Origin: Entamoeba invadens IP1 | Taxonomy: Eukaryota; Evosea; Mastigamoebida; Endamoebidae | Assembly: GCF_000330505.1 (NCBI RefSeq) | Contig: NW_004191777.1 | Location: 259,682-323,681 of the forward strand | Length of the DNA stretch: 64,000 nt | Direction of reading: 5' to 3' | Part shown: piece after piece, positions 1 to 9,145 of the stretch | How positions within the stretch are numbered: the stretch's first letter is position 1 | Layout: each line of letters opens with the position of its first letter | Translations under genes and position numbers: made by a program | Notes under the pieces: model-generated | Told to the model about the DNA's origin: nothing | What the model saw: only the letters and a program-made list of their open reading frames with translations | The model's database searches: none

Positions 1-3000
1 AAGCATTTTTGAAAGTAGTTCAAGTCCACTTTTGTCTCTCGTCGCAATGGAATTGTCAACAACTGAAGTACATACAGTCATCAATGTCAATGAGAGTGGG
101 AACAAAACGGCTGGTGTTGTTTTCTGAATTAAACCGATAATGTCTTTGACAATATTTAACAACACTTTTGGCTCAACCATGGGCGCGACAACACTGACAT
201 TCGCACACACAACACGAAGACATTGAACAGCTTCATTCTCATCATTAAACGGTCGGCATAAAACCGCGTAAAAGTTGAAAATTTGCATAAGCAAATCCAC
301 AGATGTGGGCTGCCTTGTATCTCTGACATAGAAATTATAAATGGTCAACAACTCCAAGTTGAGTTGATTCAAATTGACTGTCTCTGCTGTGGGTCTGACG
401 ACCAGCGACAAGATTGTGGGTATCAACTCATTCTCAACGTGCCACAAAATGTTCTTCGAAACTCTTGTGTGCAACAACCCGGAAATGATGCTCGCTGCGC
501 AAATTTTCATTTCAATCTCCCCAGACCGAATAAGTTGAACCAAATCCGCAAACACAGTGGGGTCGATGATATTTTCTCCTCCTCTGATTCCCATTATTCG
601 CATACCAAATGAATATCCGCCAGTCCTTTTCATACTCACTGACACTATTCTCACCATCACACCTCCTTCCTTCAATTGTTGCATAAAGTAGGTGTGTAAA
701 ACTCCGTACATTTCCTCATCTCTAAAAACTTCGTTCATTTTCATCATCGAAACGTCTTTGAGCAAAACCTCAAAGAGTTCAAACCACTTATCTCCCATTT
801 CGAAGTTGATTCCAGCACTCAACACAAACGAAATAAGACGAGGGCGTTGCTCGAACTGTCTAACAATAATTTTTGTTGAGGTCATCATTTCCTTCGCCAA
901 AAATAAGCTGTCTGGAATGTTCATAAACGTGTCAATGAAGTCCAAAATGCGCTCAGTTGTTCTTTTGATGTACGGAGAAATACTCAGTTCTCTCTCAATC
1001 ATCTTGGCTGCCTTCAAAAAGACAAACATAACGTTATAAATCACATTCGACGAGTATTTGTACATGTTGTCATATATATGTCTCATGAAAATTTCAGTGG
1101 GAAGGTTTTCAACGTCTTTGAGGTTGCTCACCACTTTCTTTGGATCAGTCACACCAGTAAGTTTTGATAATTCGGTAAAAAGCATGATAAACCTTCTTGA
1201 AAGCGAAAAACAAAATTTGTTCTCTTTCCCTTCGAAAGGCCGGTTATCGTCCAACACGTATTTTAGTGTGTTTGGCAATTTAGAAAACGATGATATGAAA
1301 AATTGAGTCATTGAAGACAATTGAATCATCTCTTTGGCAATGCTTTTTGGAAGGTGTTGCAACAGTTTTATGAAAAATTTGACAAATGAAGACAAAAGCA
1401 TGAGCCCATTTGGTTTGTCACACTCCTTAACAATGTCCCACAATGTGTTCTTCTGGAACAGTTGGAGTCGTTGGATGTGAACGTTCCATAAGTCCTCCAT
1501 GTCATCTTCCAACACTACCAATTCGTCAATGAGGTCCAAACATGCGGCCTTCAAGTTCACAGAAACGCTCCCCGTCAATGCTTCGACCAACATTGATACA
1601 AATGACTCGTTCTCAGCCAAAAATTTCTCCCCACTTTTGGGACTATGTTTAAATATCTTTCTCATTAATCTGATGTACAAATGCATATAAACAAGTTCCT
1701 GATTTCCACTTTTGCTCCTCTTTCCCAACACAAGTGCAGTGAACGATGGTTTAATCATCTCCCATCCCATCACACCACTCTTTCCCTCAACAAACAGTTC
1801 ATACATGTTTTCTGCATTTTCTGTGTTGTCACAGACGGAAACAAAAAATGCGAGAATTGTCGAAACCGAATTCCCGTCAAGTGTGCACCTCGAGAGAGTT
1901 GGGACAAAGTACTCCAATGGACCATCCCACAACGAAACGTCATTTTTGAAATTCTTCACGGCAACAACCAAGCAATCCAACAACCGCGTTCCAAACTCCT
2001 TAGCACAACTAAATATCTCTTCGATATTCTCTTCGTTACAAGTCATGACAAACGATAATATAAGTTGTGAGAAAACATTGATCCACTCCTTTCCTCCGTC
2101 TTCGCTGAACACGGACGAGGTTGCCATTTTTGTTAATATCTGCGGGTTGTTGATGATCTTTTCCAAAAACGAAAGAACCAAAACGTTTGTCTTTCGTTGA
2201 AGTCTCATAACTATAATATACAAGAGCGCATACTTTGCATCGTCTTTGATATCTTCGAGTAAGGCGATGTTTGGTTTCGGACAAACAGCGCCAAGTGGGT
2301 GTTTAGTAAATTTGATGAACGTTCCAACAACAACTAAGAAGCATTTCATCTTGATATCTTCTTTGTCCCCTGCTTGTTTCTGTATGATTTTAATCAAATC
2401 CATTTGGTGTTGATCGAACGACACGTGTGCACTTAACTCACGGAGTAACAAAAACGCCGCGTTAATAACAATTTCACTTTCCTTTTTAACGTGTCGGGTT
2501 GCCAACGCATCAACGATGTCGTCGACCAATGAAAACGCACATTTTGTCATGGACTCCGATGGAGCAACATACGCCTTGTCCAACAGTACCAACGTTGAAA
2601 CGATTGACGCATAGTACTGATTTTGCAAATTCGAAATTGAAAACCTCAATTTCTTTTTCTTGAGGAGATAGCACAACGCAATCGCCTCTGTGTCGCTGAC
2701 TTTGTTTGCTTTGCAAAAATCATCAATAACCTTTCTGGGACATGAGATCGTTTCCTTTTGGTTTTCCACTTGGACTTCGCACTGGATCGACGAGAATATT
2801 GGCGAGACAATTTTGATGTCGTACAGCAAACACCCATCGATCTCCGACAGCGGTGATTCAAATATGGTTTTATACTTCTCTGGTGTTCGATTCTCTTCGT
2901 CATTTGTGAATGAAAATCTGTGAATAACTTTTGTCTTCGATATGTCTACCACCTTCCCAGTTATCAATGTACCATTGACCACTTGTGCTGTCCCACTTGA

Positions 3001-3288
3001 CGTCACACCATTCGTTTGTGTTCCCGCCAGCAAATCGTTTCCTAATATACTTCCTCCTCCAAATAGACTAGACATCCCCGTTCCTGCTAATCCGGAATTC
3101 GACATGCCAGTACCAGCTAATCCCGTGTTTGACATTCCTGCGCCTCCAAGTCCCGTTGACGACATTCCTGCGCCTAAAAGGTTTGTTGATGACATTCCCG
3201 TGCCGGCCAAATTCGTGGAAGACACTCCCAAAGCAGCGTTTGTTTGCAACGCCATGTTGTTCCCAAACAACCCCCCTTGTATTGACAT
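1..3288 (-). CDS. Large alpha-helical protein with GLFG-like N-terminus, 3' end outside window; possible inner-ring nucleoporin
   Basis: I read 1096 codons without a stop from the ATG at 3288 down to base 1, so the C-terminus lies beyond the left edge. The first ~85 residues are Gly/Ser/Thr/Met-rich: a GGLFG at residues 5-9, five tandem decapeptides at 23-72 and an LFGGG at 75-79. The rest (~100 onward) is hydrophobic-patterned helix resembling HEAT/ARM-type solenoids, with no catalytic motif. GLFG/FG motifs ahead of a long solenoid suggest a nucleoporin of the Nup188/Nup205 kind or a related scaffold; that is inference from architecture, not from a family motif. A karyopherin or another HEAT-repeat scaffold would look similar. 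The short plus-strand open frames opposite it are shadows. Confidence 0.6.
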   Translation of the reverse strand, partial: MSIQGGLFGNNMALQTNAALGVSSTNLAGTGMSSTNLLGAGMSSTGLGGAGMSNTGLAGTGMSNSGLAGTGMSSLFGGGSILGNDLLAGTQTNGVTSSGTAQVVNGTLITGKVVDISKTKVIHRFSFTNDEENRTPEKYKTIFESPLSEIDGCLLYDIKIVSPIFSSIQCEVQVENQKETISCPRKVIDDFCKANKVSDTEAIALCYLLKKKKLRFSISNLQNQYYASIVSTLVLLDKAYVAPSESMTKCAFSLVDDIVDALATRHVKKESEIVINAAFLLLRELSAHVSFDQHQMDLIKIIQKQAGDKEDIKMKCFLVVVGTFIKFTKHPLGAVCPKPNIALLEDIKDDAKYALLYIIVMRLQRKTNVLVLSFLEKIINNPQILTKMATSSVFSEDGGKEWINVFSQLILSFVMTCNEENIEEIFSCAKEFGTRLLDCLVVAVKNFKNDVSLWDGPLEYFVPTLSRCTLDGNSVSTILAFFVSVCDNTENAENMYELFVEGKSGVMGWEMIKPSFTALVLGKRSKSGNQELVYMHLYIRLMRKIFKHSPKSGEKFLAENESFVSMLVEALTGSVSVNLKAACLDLIDELVVLEDDMEDLWNVHIQRLQLFQKNTLWDIVKECDKPNGLMLLSSFVKFFIKLLQHLPKSIAKEMIQLSSMTQFFISSFSKLPNTLKYVLDDNRPFEGKENKFCFSLSRRFIMLFTELSKLTGVTDPKKVVSNLKDVENLPTEIFMRHIYDNMYKYSSNVIYNVMFVFLKAAKMIERELSISPYIKRTTERILDFIDTFMNIPDSLFLAKEMMTSTKIIVRQFEQRPRLISFVLSAGINFEMGDKWFELFEVLLKDVSMMKMNEVFRDEEMYGVLHTYFMQQLKEGGVMVRIVSVSMKRTGGYSFGMRIMGIRGGENIIDPTVFADLVQLIRSGEIEMKICAASIISGLLHTRVSKNILWHVENELIPTILSLVVRPTAETVNLNQLNLELLTIYNFYVRDTRQPTSVDLLMQIFNFYAVLCRPFNDENEAVQCLRVVCANVSVVAPMVEPKVLLNIVKDIIGLIQKTTPAVLFPLSLTLMTVCTSVVDNSIATRDKSGLELLSKML
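3073..3222 (-). repeat. Five in-frame 30-bp tandem repeats encoding a Gly/Ser/Met decapeptide
   Basis: Residues 23-72 of the preceding gene are five exact-length decapeptides: SSTNLAGTGM, SSTNLLGAGM, SSTGLGGAGM, SNTGLAGTGM and SNSGLAGTGM. The array is bracketed by GLFG-like motifs. The period is ten codons, so slippage can change copy number without breaking the frame. Confidence 0.9.
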
Positions 3289-3662
3289 TCCTATTGATCA
3301 ATTCAAGTTCTAATTTTTTTGGATTGAAAAACCTATTTTTCAATCATTTCTCTTTTTTTGTTTTGGTTTGACTTACTCATAACTGCACTTTTGGGAATCA
3401 TTTTTTAATTATTCTTTATTAGTAATTTTATTAATTATAATTATATATATTATTAATAAATATGGTTTTGTTGAACTATATCATTGTTTTATTCATATCG
3501 GATTTATTTTTTCATATTTTAACATTTTTTTGGTTTATTAATACTTTTTGTTTCCGTTATAAAAAATTTTATGAATTGTCAAATGAAAATCATATTTTTG
3601 TCAATTTTGTTAAATTGACAATGATTGAAATTGACGGAACGAATGAAATAAAAAGGGATAAT
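3289..3662. other. AT-rich spacer between two minus-strand genes
   Basis: This 374-bp spacer is the upstream region of the nucleoporin-like gene and the 3' flank of the LRR gene. A plus-strand open frame at 3462-3740 runs into the antisense of the LRR gene and has the low-complexity composition of translated AT-rich DNA. I see no gene in it. Confidence 0.6.
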
Positions 3663-6182
3663 TTAGAAACGGCACAATACAATCGAAACATCTCCACATG
3701 GTTCCTTCAAGTTACTAACAGAAGCGATGTCCTTAAGTAAACACGCGATTTCCCCTGTTCGGAAAACGTATCTCTTTCCATGTAATAATTGTTGGATGTC
3801 AGTTTTACATACGTTTTTCCACATCGCCTCCGACGCCAAAACGAGATATTCCTCATTACTCACTCTCTCTGTGATTGAGATTTGTGGAACGTAACTGACT
3901 TTTCCCTTTTCTGGTATATCTCCAATACTGCGTGAGAACTCAAACCCATAGACTGTCCCGTCTTCATCGACGATACCGCACTCCCTCTTGATTCGCTTCT
4001 CCTCGCTTTTTTCCGCCGCCTTTTGATAATCACAAAGGTCAGTAACCGTGTTGTTAGTGAAATAGACTGGTATACTGTTCCCGCATTGTGCGGTGTAGAT
4101 CTTAGTTGGTGTTACAAACACAACAGTCACACATGTCCCATCGCGCACGTTATAATCCAGAAACTGATATTGTACGACCCCAAACGCTTCTTTGAGAGCA
4201 TACTCGATCGTTACGTCCTTTTTCAGAGTGTCGTAGAAGACGGTAGGGAATCTCTGATTGAATTTGAAAGCAGTCAAATTCCCATTGTGTCCTTCAGATA
4301 TTCCAAAGAGAAAGTGGTCTGGTCCCGCAAAGTTTGGAATACACAGAATCGAATTTCGCATTTCTTCACCGCAACACGTCTGCGCCGTGGAGAGGCGTGT
4401 CGGGACAGGACGGAATTTTAACGAGTCGGCAAAGCGATTTAAAAATGGAAATTGGTGAATTCTCAGACACCCGTCTTCCCTTCTAATCGCATTTTCAACA
4501 CTTCTGTCTTCATAGAGATCGTTGAATGAAACATCAATGTACTGCAATTCGTGACACTCCGTGAAATATGGAATTTCAATTAATGAATTGAACCCCAAAT
4601 CAACGTAGACAAGACTAACACAGTCTTTGAACGTTGGAAGCTTAGAAATGTAGTTGTTTGTCAGTAACAGTTGCTTCAAAAATTTCATGCCACAGATCCC
4701 TTCACAACTGCTCACAAAGCAATTTGTGAAGTCGAGCGTGTTGATTTGGTTCATCCCAATGACCGAGTTCAAGGAGTATATTGGGTTGCCTGAGATGTAC
4801 AGCCGACTTATTTTTGGAAAGTTCAACACAATTTCTGGGACGGTCGCAAACTGGTTGTCGCCCAAATGGAGCACACTTAAGTTACTCAGACTAGACAACT
4901 CGTTTGGAAGTTCTTTCAATTTGTTCCCGGTCAAATAGAGTTGTTCAAGTGATATAAGCGAACTGATAAACGAAGGCACCGAACTTAAGTTGTTAAATGA
5001 GACATTCAATACTTTCAATTTGTTCAACTTGCAAATGGCGATATCGAGAGAAGAGAGTTTGTTGAACGAAACGTCTAAAAACCGTAATTGGAGTGAGCAA
5101 AGTTTCGCTGGGAAGGTGGTGATCAGGTTACACGAGAGATCGCACTCCTCGAGTTGTGAGCACCCAGCAATTGAATTGGGGAATTCAGTAAGTTTATTGT
5201 GCTTTGCGTAGAATTGTCTAAGCCCACACCCTTCTCCAACGTCACACACAGAAATGTTATTAAAGTTGAAATTTGCGGTGACAATCCTTTTAGGGAAATT
5301 CACAATCTCAGTAATTTCATTATACGCCAAATCGACGACTTCGAGTCCTTTAAACTCTTTGAGTGATGGTGGTAGTTCCTTGATAAAAGAGTTTCTTGCT
5401 TTGATTACTTTGAGTGGAGTAACTGGCTCAAGTGGTTGTGCCAAGCTAAACGTTTTCTGGAAACTCAATGTTATTTCATTTATCTTAAATTGGTCAACAA
5501 CGTCGAGTCCAAAAGTCATATCATCGATTGGGTTTCCTTCCAAATGCAAAATTTCGAGTTCGGGTAACGTGAATAAGTGTGGGGGAAGTGTGTGCAACTC
5601 GTTGTTGTTCAAATCGAGTTTTGTCAGTTTTGTCAAATTGGTGATATTCATCGGAATATCGACAATATCATTAAACGCCAAGTTGATTTCCAACAATGAA
5701 TCATTCTCAAAGAGGGACGTTGGTATAACGTTGAAATTGTTTTGCGAGAGGTTGACGTATGTCAAATTTGTGAGTTCGTGGAATCTTTCTGGGATATTTC
5801 TGAGTTTATTTGAATTGGCATTGAGTCTCACCAAATTTGATAATGAAACAATTGTCTCTGGTAATGCGGTGATTTCATTTGAAGAAATGTTGAGCTCAGT
5901 GAGTAAAGTGAAATTCTCAATTGTCTTTGGTAGCGATGTCAAACAATTCTCCATTACATTCAAAAGGTATAAATTGAGTGTACAAAGTTCGTTTGGGAGT
6001 TTCTCGAGTTTATTGTTCTTCATTGAGAGATGCGTCAATTCGGTCAAGACACATATTTCGTATGGAATTATTGTAATGTTATTATCATCAAGTGAAACAT
6101 CTTTGAGTCGACAGTATTGTTGTCCCAAGATTTCCGCTGGGAAGACCGTGAGGTGTTTGTTGTTTGCGTTAAAAACCGACAT
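3663..6182 (-). CDS. Leucine-rich repeat protein with divergent C-terminal PP2C-like domain
   Basis: This 839-residue single-exon protein starts with ATG. Residues ~20-570 are more than twenty leucine-rich repeats of about 23 residues (pattern LxxLxLxxNxLxxLPxx). Residues ~600-839 keep the outline of a PP2C/PPM phosphatase: an FGISEGHNG motif where FGVFDGHGG is usual, an SRSIGD motif, an LASEAMW motif where LASDGLW is usual, and a final GDVSIVL. LRR followed by PP2C is the layout of PHLPP phosphatases and of part of fungal adenylate cyclase. Two positions that normally bind metal through Asp are Glu here (about residues 630 and 785), so activity is uncertain: weakened, altered or regulatory. 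No signal peptide or membrane segment is visible, so it is probably cytosolic or membrane-peripheral. Confidence 0.88.
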   Translation of the reverse strand: MSVFNANNKHLTVFPAEILGQQYCRLKDVSLDDNNITIIPYEICVLTELTHLSMKNNKLEKLPNELCTLNLYLLNVMENCLTSLPKTIENFTLLTELNISSNEITALPETIVSLSNLVRLNANSNKLRNIPERFHELTNLTYVNLSQNNFNVIPTSLFENDSLLEINLAFNDIVDIPMNITNLTKLTKLDLNNNELHTLPPHLFTLPELEILHLEGNPIDDMTFGLDVVDQFKINEITLSFQKTFSLAQPLEPVTPLKVIKARNSFIKELPPSLKEFKGLEVVDLAYNEITEIVNFPKRIVTANFNFNNISVCDVGEGCGLRQFYAKHNKLTEFPNSIAGCSQLEECDLSCNLITTFPAKLCSLQLRFLDVSFNKLSSLDIAICKLNKLKVLNVSFNNLSSVPSFISSLISLEQLYLTGNKLKELPNELSSLSNLSVLHLGDNQFATVPEIVLNFPKISRLYISGNPIYSLNSVIGMNQINTLDFTNCFVSSCEGICGMKFLKQLLLTNNYISKLPTFKDCVSLVYVDLGFNSLIEIPYFTECHELQYIDVSFNDLYEDRSVENAIRREDGCLRIHQFPFLNRFADSLKFRPVPTRLSTAQTCCGEEMRNSILCIPNFAGPDHFLFGISEGHNGNLTAFKFNQRFPTVFYDTLKKDVTIEYALKEAFGVVQYQFLDYNVRDGTCVTVVFVTPTKIYTAQCGNSIPVYFTNNTVTDLCDYQKAAEKSEEKRIKRECGIVDEDGTVYGFEFSRSIGDIPEKGKVSYVPQISITERVSNEEYLVLASEAMWKNVCKTDIQQLLHGKRYVFRTGEIACLLKDIASVSNLKEPCGDVSIVLCRF

Positions 6183-6945
6183 CTTGTATTCCGAGTTCGT
6201 CTATTTTCTTTTCTTTTTTTTTGTTCTCTCGCCTTTTGTTTGAGGTGACCAAATTGAAAATTATCGCTAAACTTTATTAATAAATATATAACTATTTACT
6301 AGGATAATTCTTTATTCAATTAACTATGTTTTGATTACTAACAATAAGGAATTATTTTGGATTTGTTATACAATAAATTTAGTCACTTTTTAAAGCAAGA
6401 TCTTCTTTTTTGAAGAGTTTATTCTAAAATTAATTATTAAATATTTTGTGTTTTTTAGAGTATAAAATTGATGTTGTCTTAAACATAAATAACACAAGAA
6501 AAATGCACATTGAATGTTCAAATATAAAAATTAATAAATAATGTTATAAATTTTAGAAAAAAGTGAAACAATGATTTTGGTGTGTTTTCAATAATTTCCC
6601 CAAAAATTACAGTTTTTTGGTCGAAATATAACCAAACAACTACAATTTACACTATGGAAACTGAAGATTTCATTGTGTAAATAAAAATAATACAAAAAAC
6701 CACAATTATCTAGTTATTACATTTGTTTGTAAATATCAAAAGAAGTGTGAATTGGAGGAAAATTATTTAAAACATAATAATAATTATAATATTATTATAA
6801 TAATAATACTATAATTATTCAAAAGTTTTGAATCAAAACATTATTTATAACATTTATTAACTATTAAGTTCTTAGTAAATTATAATTATCAACGCCACAA
6901 AAATTCACTATAATATATAGTATGAAACAAAAAAAGCCAAATTCT
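6183..6945. other. AT-rich intergenic region, no gene seen
   Basis: This stretch is nearly pure A/T with imperfect AATAAT/ATTATT inverted runs around 6770-6820. It must hold the upstream region of the LRR gene and the 3' flank of the DPM synthase gene. No coding or structural RNA signal was recognised. Confidence 0.6.
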
Positions 6946-8024
6946 TCAATTAAATACGAAGAGTTTGCTACCAACGAAGTTCACGATTGTCAAAGAGGCG
7001 ATGACAAATATGAGGAGCATCTGTATATACGGGAATTGATCCGGCACATACATTCTTCCGATTGTGAATAAGATGCTTCTGAGAATGAACGAAACGCCAC
7101 ACACTGTTGCGAACTTGACAAACTGTTTAGTTTTTTCCTTCGTGTCGACATTTTGAGGGAACGTCCACAACGAGTTTAAGAAGAAGTTGTTGCAGAGTCC
7201 GCACGCAAATGAGAATGCTTGTGCCAAGCTTGGGTTGAGTCCCATTGCGTTTAACATTGAGAACACTGAAACGTCGACAAGAGTCCCGATAACACCTACA
7301 ACCAAAAACTTGAGTAACGGAGCGGTCCCTGGGTACATGAAGAGGTGGAACAAATGGATCAAGTAGTTAGTCATAACCCCACCAGTCAATTTAGATTCTC
7401 CATGAGTTCTTGTAGTGAATGTGATAGGTACCTCGACAACATGTTTCGCGTGTGTCTTGACCAAGACTTCCAACAAGATTTTATACCCTTTCGCTTCTAA
7501 TTTAGCTTCTTTTAATATCTTTCTATCAAGCGCGAAAAATCCGCTCATAGGGTCTGAAACGTTTGTGAATGTCGAGCAAGCAATGCAGCCCCCCATGAAA
7601 TGACTCTTCTGTGGAACGCCCAATTCTCTATTCCTCCTCCCGGACAATGTCTCGACCCAACAGCAACTTCTGCGCCATTTTTAATAGCCTCAAACAGTTT
7701 TGGAACAACCGAAATTGGATGTTGCAAGTCGGCGTCCATAACTAGAATGACATCTCCTTTAGCTTTATCAAACCCCTCAATGACGGCAGGGGAAAGTCCT
7801 TTGTTAGTTGTTCGAATTGTGGCTTCGCATTTATGCCCAGCCTTTTGGAGTTCCTGTACCTTAGCACCAGTCTTATCTGGCGAGTTGTCGTCCATGACCA
7901 AAATCTCGTAGTTCATTTTGTCTCCGAGAGTCTTTTCCAGTGTTGTGATGAGTTCCTCGATGTTGTCGACCTCGTTGTATGTTGGTACTACAATGCTCAA
8001 GTCAGTCATTTCTATTCCTTTCAT
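6946..8024 (-). CDS. DPM1: Dolichol-phosphate mannosyltransferase-GtrA fusion, interrupted by a one-base frameshift
   Basis: The upstream frame (start ATG at 8024 or 8009) encodes a family-2 glycosyltransferase: SIVVPTYNEVDNI, the DDNSPD motif and the metal-binding DADLQHP, then GSRHCPGGG, as in dolichol-phosphate mannose synthase, the ER enzyme that supplies mannose for N-glycans and GPI anchors. Homology continues (SDPMSGFFALDRK) in the next frame from about 7570 and runs into a GtrA-type domain with about four membrane helices. The frames overlap with no intron signal, so one base is missing near 7570-7575. The joined product is about 350 residues. The break may be an assembly error or a real lesion. 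Animal and yeast DPM1 lack a GtrA domain; fusions like this are typical of archaea and bacteria. Confidence 0.85.
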
Positions 8025-8307
8025 TTTAAGTTCTCTTCCCTTTAAATAAATTATAGTTGATTGTTCTATTTTAATGGATTTGAAATAACAAAGACCATGG
8101 CAAAAGTAGAACCTTATTTGTTCTTCTGCTGTTGTATGGATCAATCAACCGATCTTAGCCAAATTAATGCATTTCGCGTGCAAAAACATTAATTTTGTCT
8201 AAGATTAATTTATGGTTAAGAAAAAAGTAAACAATTAATTCCATTAAACTAGTAATTTACTATAAATAGACCAATCAAAGAACTATAAAAGAATTACAAC
8301 ACATTGC

Positions 8308-8829
8308 TTACTGTGGTGGGAAAACCACTCCCTCAGTAGGAAACGGGAAGGTAGCTTCCTTGAGACTTCCCGATGTTTGTGACTCTTTCTTTTTCTTCTT
8401 GAGTACCTTTAGACCACAAGCATTACACAAGAATGTGTTAGGTATTTCACCTGTTCTCCATTCCGATGTTTTAGTGGTATGGCATTGATAACATTCTCTG
8501 TTATGGTCCAGCCTGGGTCTTCCTCTTTTTCTTTGTCCACTCGTCGAGTTGACGTCTGGTTGTGGACGAGCCTGTGTGACTTGTGTTGGTTGTGGCTGGA
8601 CCTCGAGTGAAGTGCCCTGATACAACTGTTTGTTGTAGTTATCGAAGAGCCCCATGAGTCGAATTCTCATCACGGCGTATTGCTCAAATGAGAAGTCCTT
8701 GTTGCCGGACATCAAAATCATTTGGCAGACGGCTTGTTTGAAGTTACATCCAAAGACTGCGTTAGTCGGGAGGTCTTGTATTGTGTCGTCGTCGCGTTCT
8801 GTTTCCACTAATATTTCAGTTCTTTTCAA
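8308..8829 (-). CDS. GATA-type zinc-finger transcription factor
   Basis: The reading frame holds one GATA finger, CYQC-X18-CNAC, followed by a basic tail of lysines. A short AT-hook-like RKRGRPR stretch lies just before it. The X18 spacing is the longer-loop form seen in many plant, fungal and protist GATA factors. The N-terminal ~75 residues are helical. The start is a problem: the frame is open to 8829, but it has no ATG until residue 37 of the open frame, at 8721. A consensus intron (GTTTGT donor at 8873, ATAG acceptor at 8830) lies just upstream, which suggests a 5' intron or a missing first exon. It probably acts in the nucleus on GATA sites. Confidence 0.85.
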   Translation of the reverse strand: MKRTEILVETERDDDTIQDLPTNAVFGCNFKQAVCQMILMSGNKDFSFEQYAVMRIRLMGLFDNYNKQLYQGTSLEVQPQPTQVTQARPQPDVNSTSGQRKRGRPRLDHNRECYQCHTTKTSEWRTGEIPNTFLCNACGLKVLKKKKKESQTSGSLKEATFPFPTEGVVFPPQ

Positions 8830-8880
8830 CTATCTCAATATTCTTTATTGAGTTGCAAAATCTCAAAACAAACTGTTAAC

Positions 8881-8912
8881 TGAATTTGCCAATTTTCAAG
8901 TTCTTTATATAC
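8881..8912 (-). promoter_or_regulatory. Candidate core promoter of the GATA-factor gene (TATA, GAAC, Inr)
   Basis: On the minus strand a TATATAAA (8911-8904) runs directly into a GAAC (8903-8900), followed by AAATTCA at 8887-8881. This is the order and spacing of the three-part Entamoeba core promoter (TATA, GAAC, initiator). It would place transcription start just before the candidate 5' intron at 8830-8873. Confidence 0.5.
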
Positions 8913-9145
8913 CCCAAGGGTTTCGCTATATTTATAGATCGTTTTTCTCTTTTTGTCTCATGTCTTGACTTTTAGTTGTGGTTCGATTTTGGCACCATTT
9001 CCCGAATTGTTCCATGTTTTTTTGAACCAAAACGTGTGATATAATTCATGGGATTAAAAATGTTATATATTTTGTTATATATGACAAAACGTATCACACA
9101 AAAGAGAAAACAAAATAAAAACTATAATAAACTATAATTACTAGT

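Noticed and set aside
283..2200. Several plus-strand open frames of 60-160 codons
   Set aside because: They lie opposite one continuous 1096-codon minus-strand frame that is open throughout and has a starting ATG.
3462..3740. 92-codon plus-strand frame
   Set aside because: Its first part is translated AT-rich spacer and its end overlaps the LRR gene antisense.
5254..6243. 329-codon plus-strand open frame
   Set aside because: It is exactly antisense to the LRR repeats; LRR codon patterns leave a long open opposite frame. The sense strand has clear family motifs.
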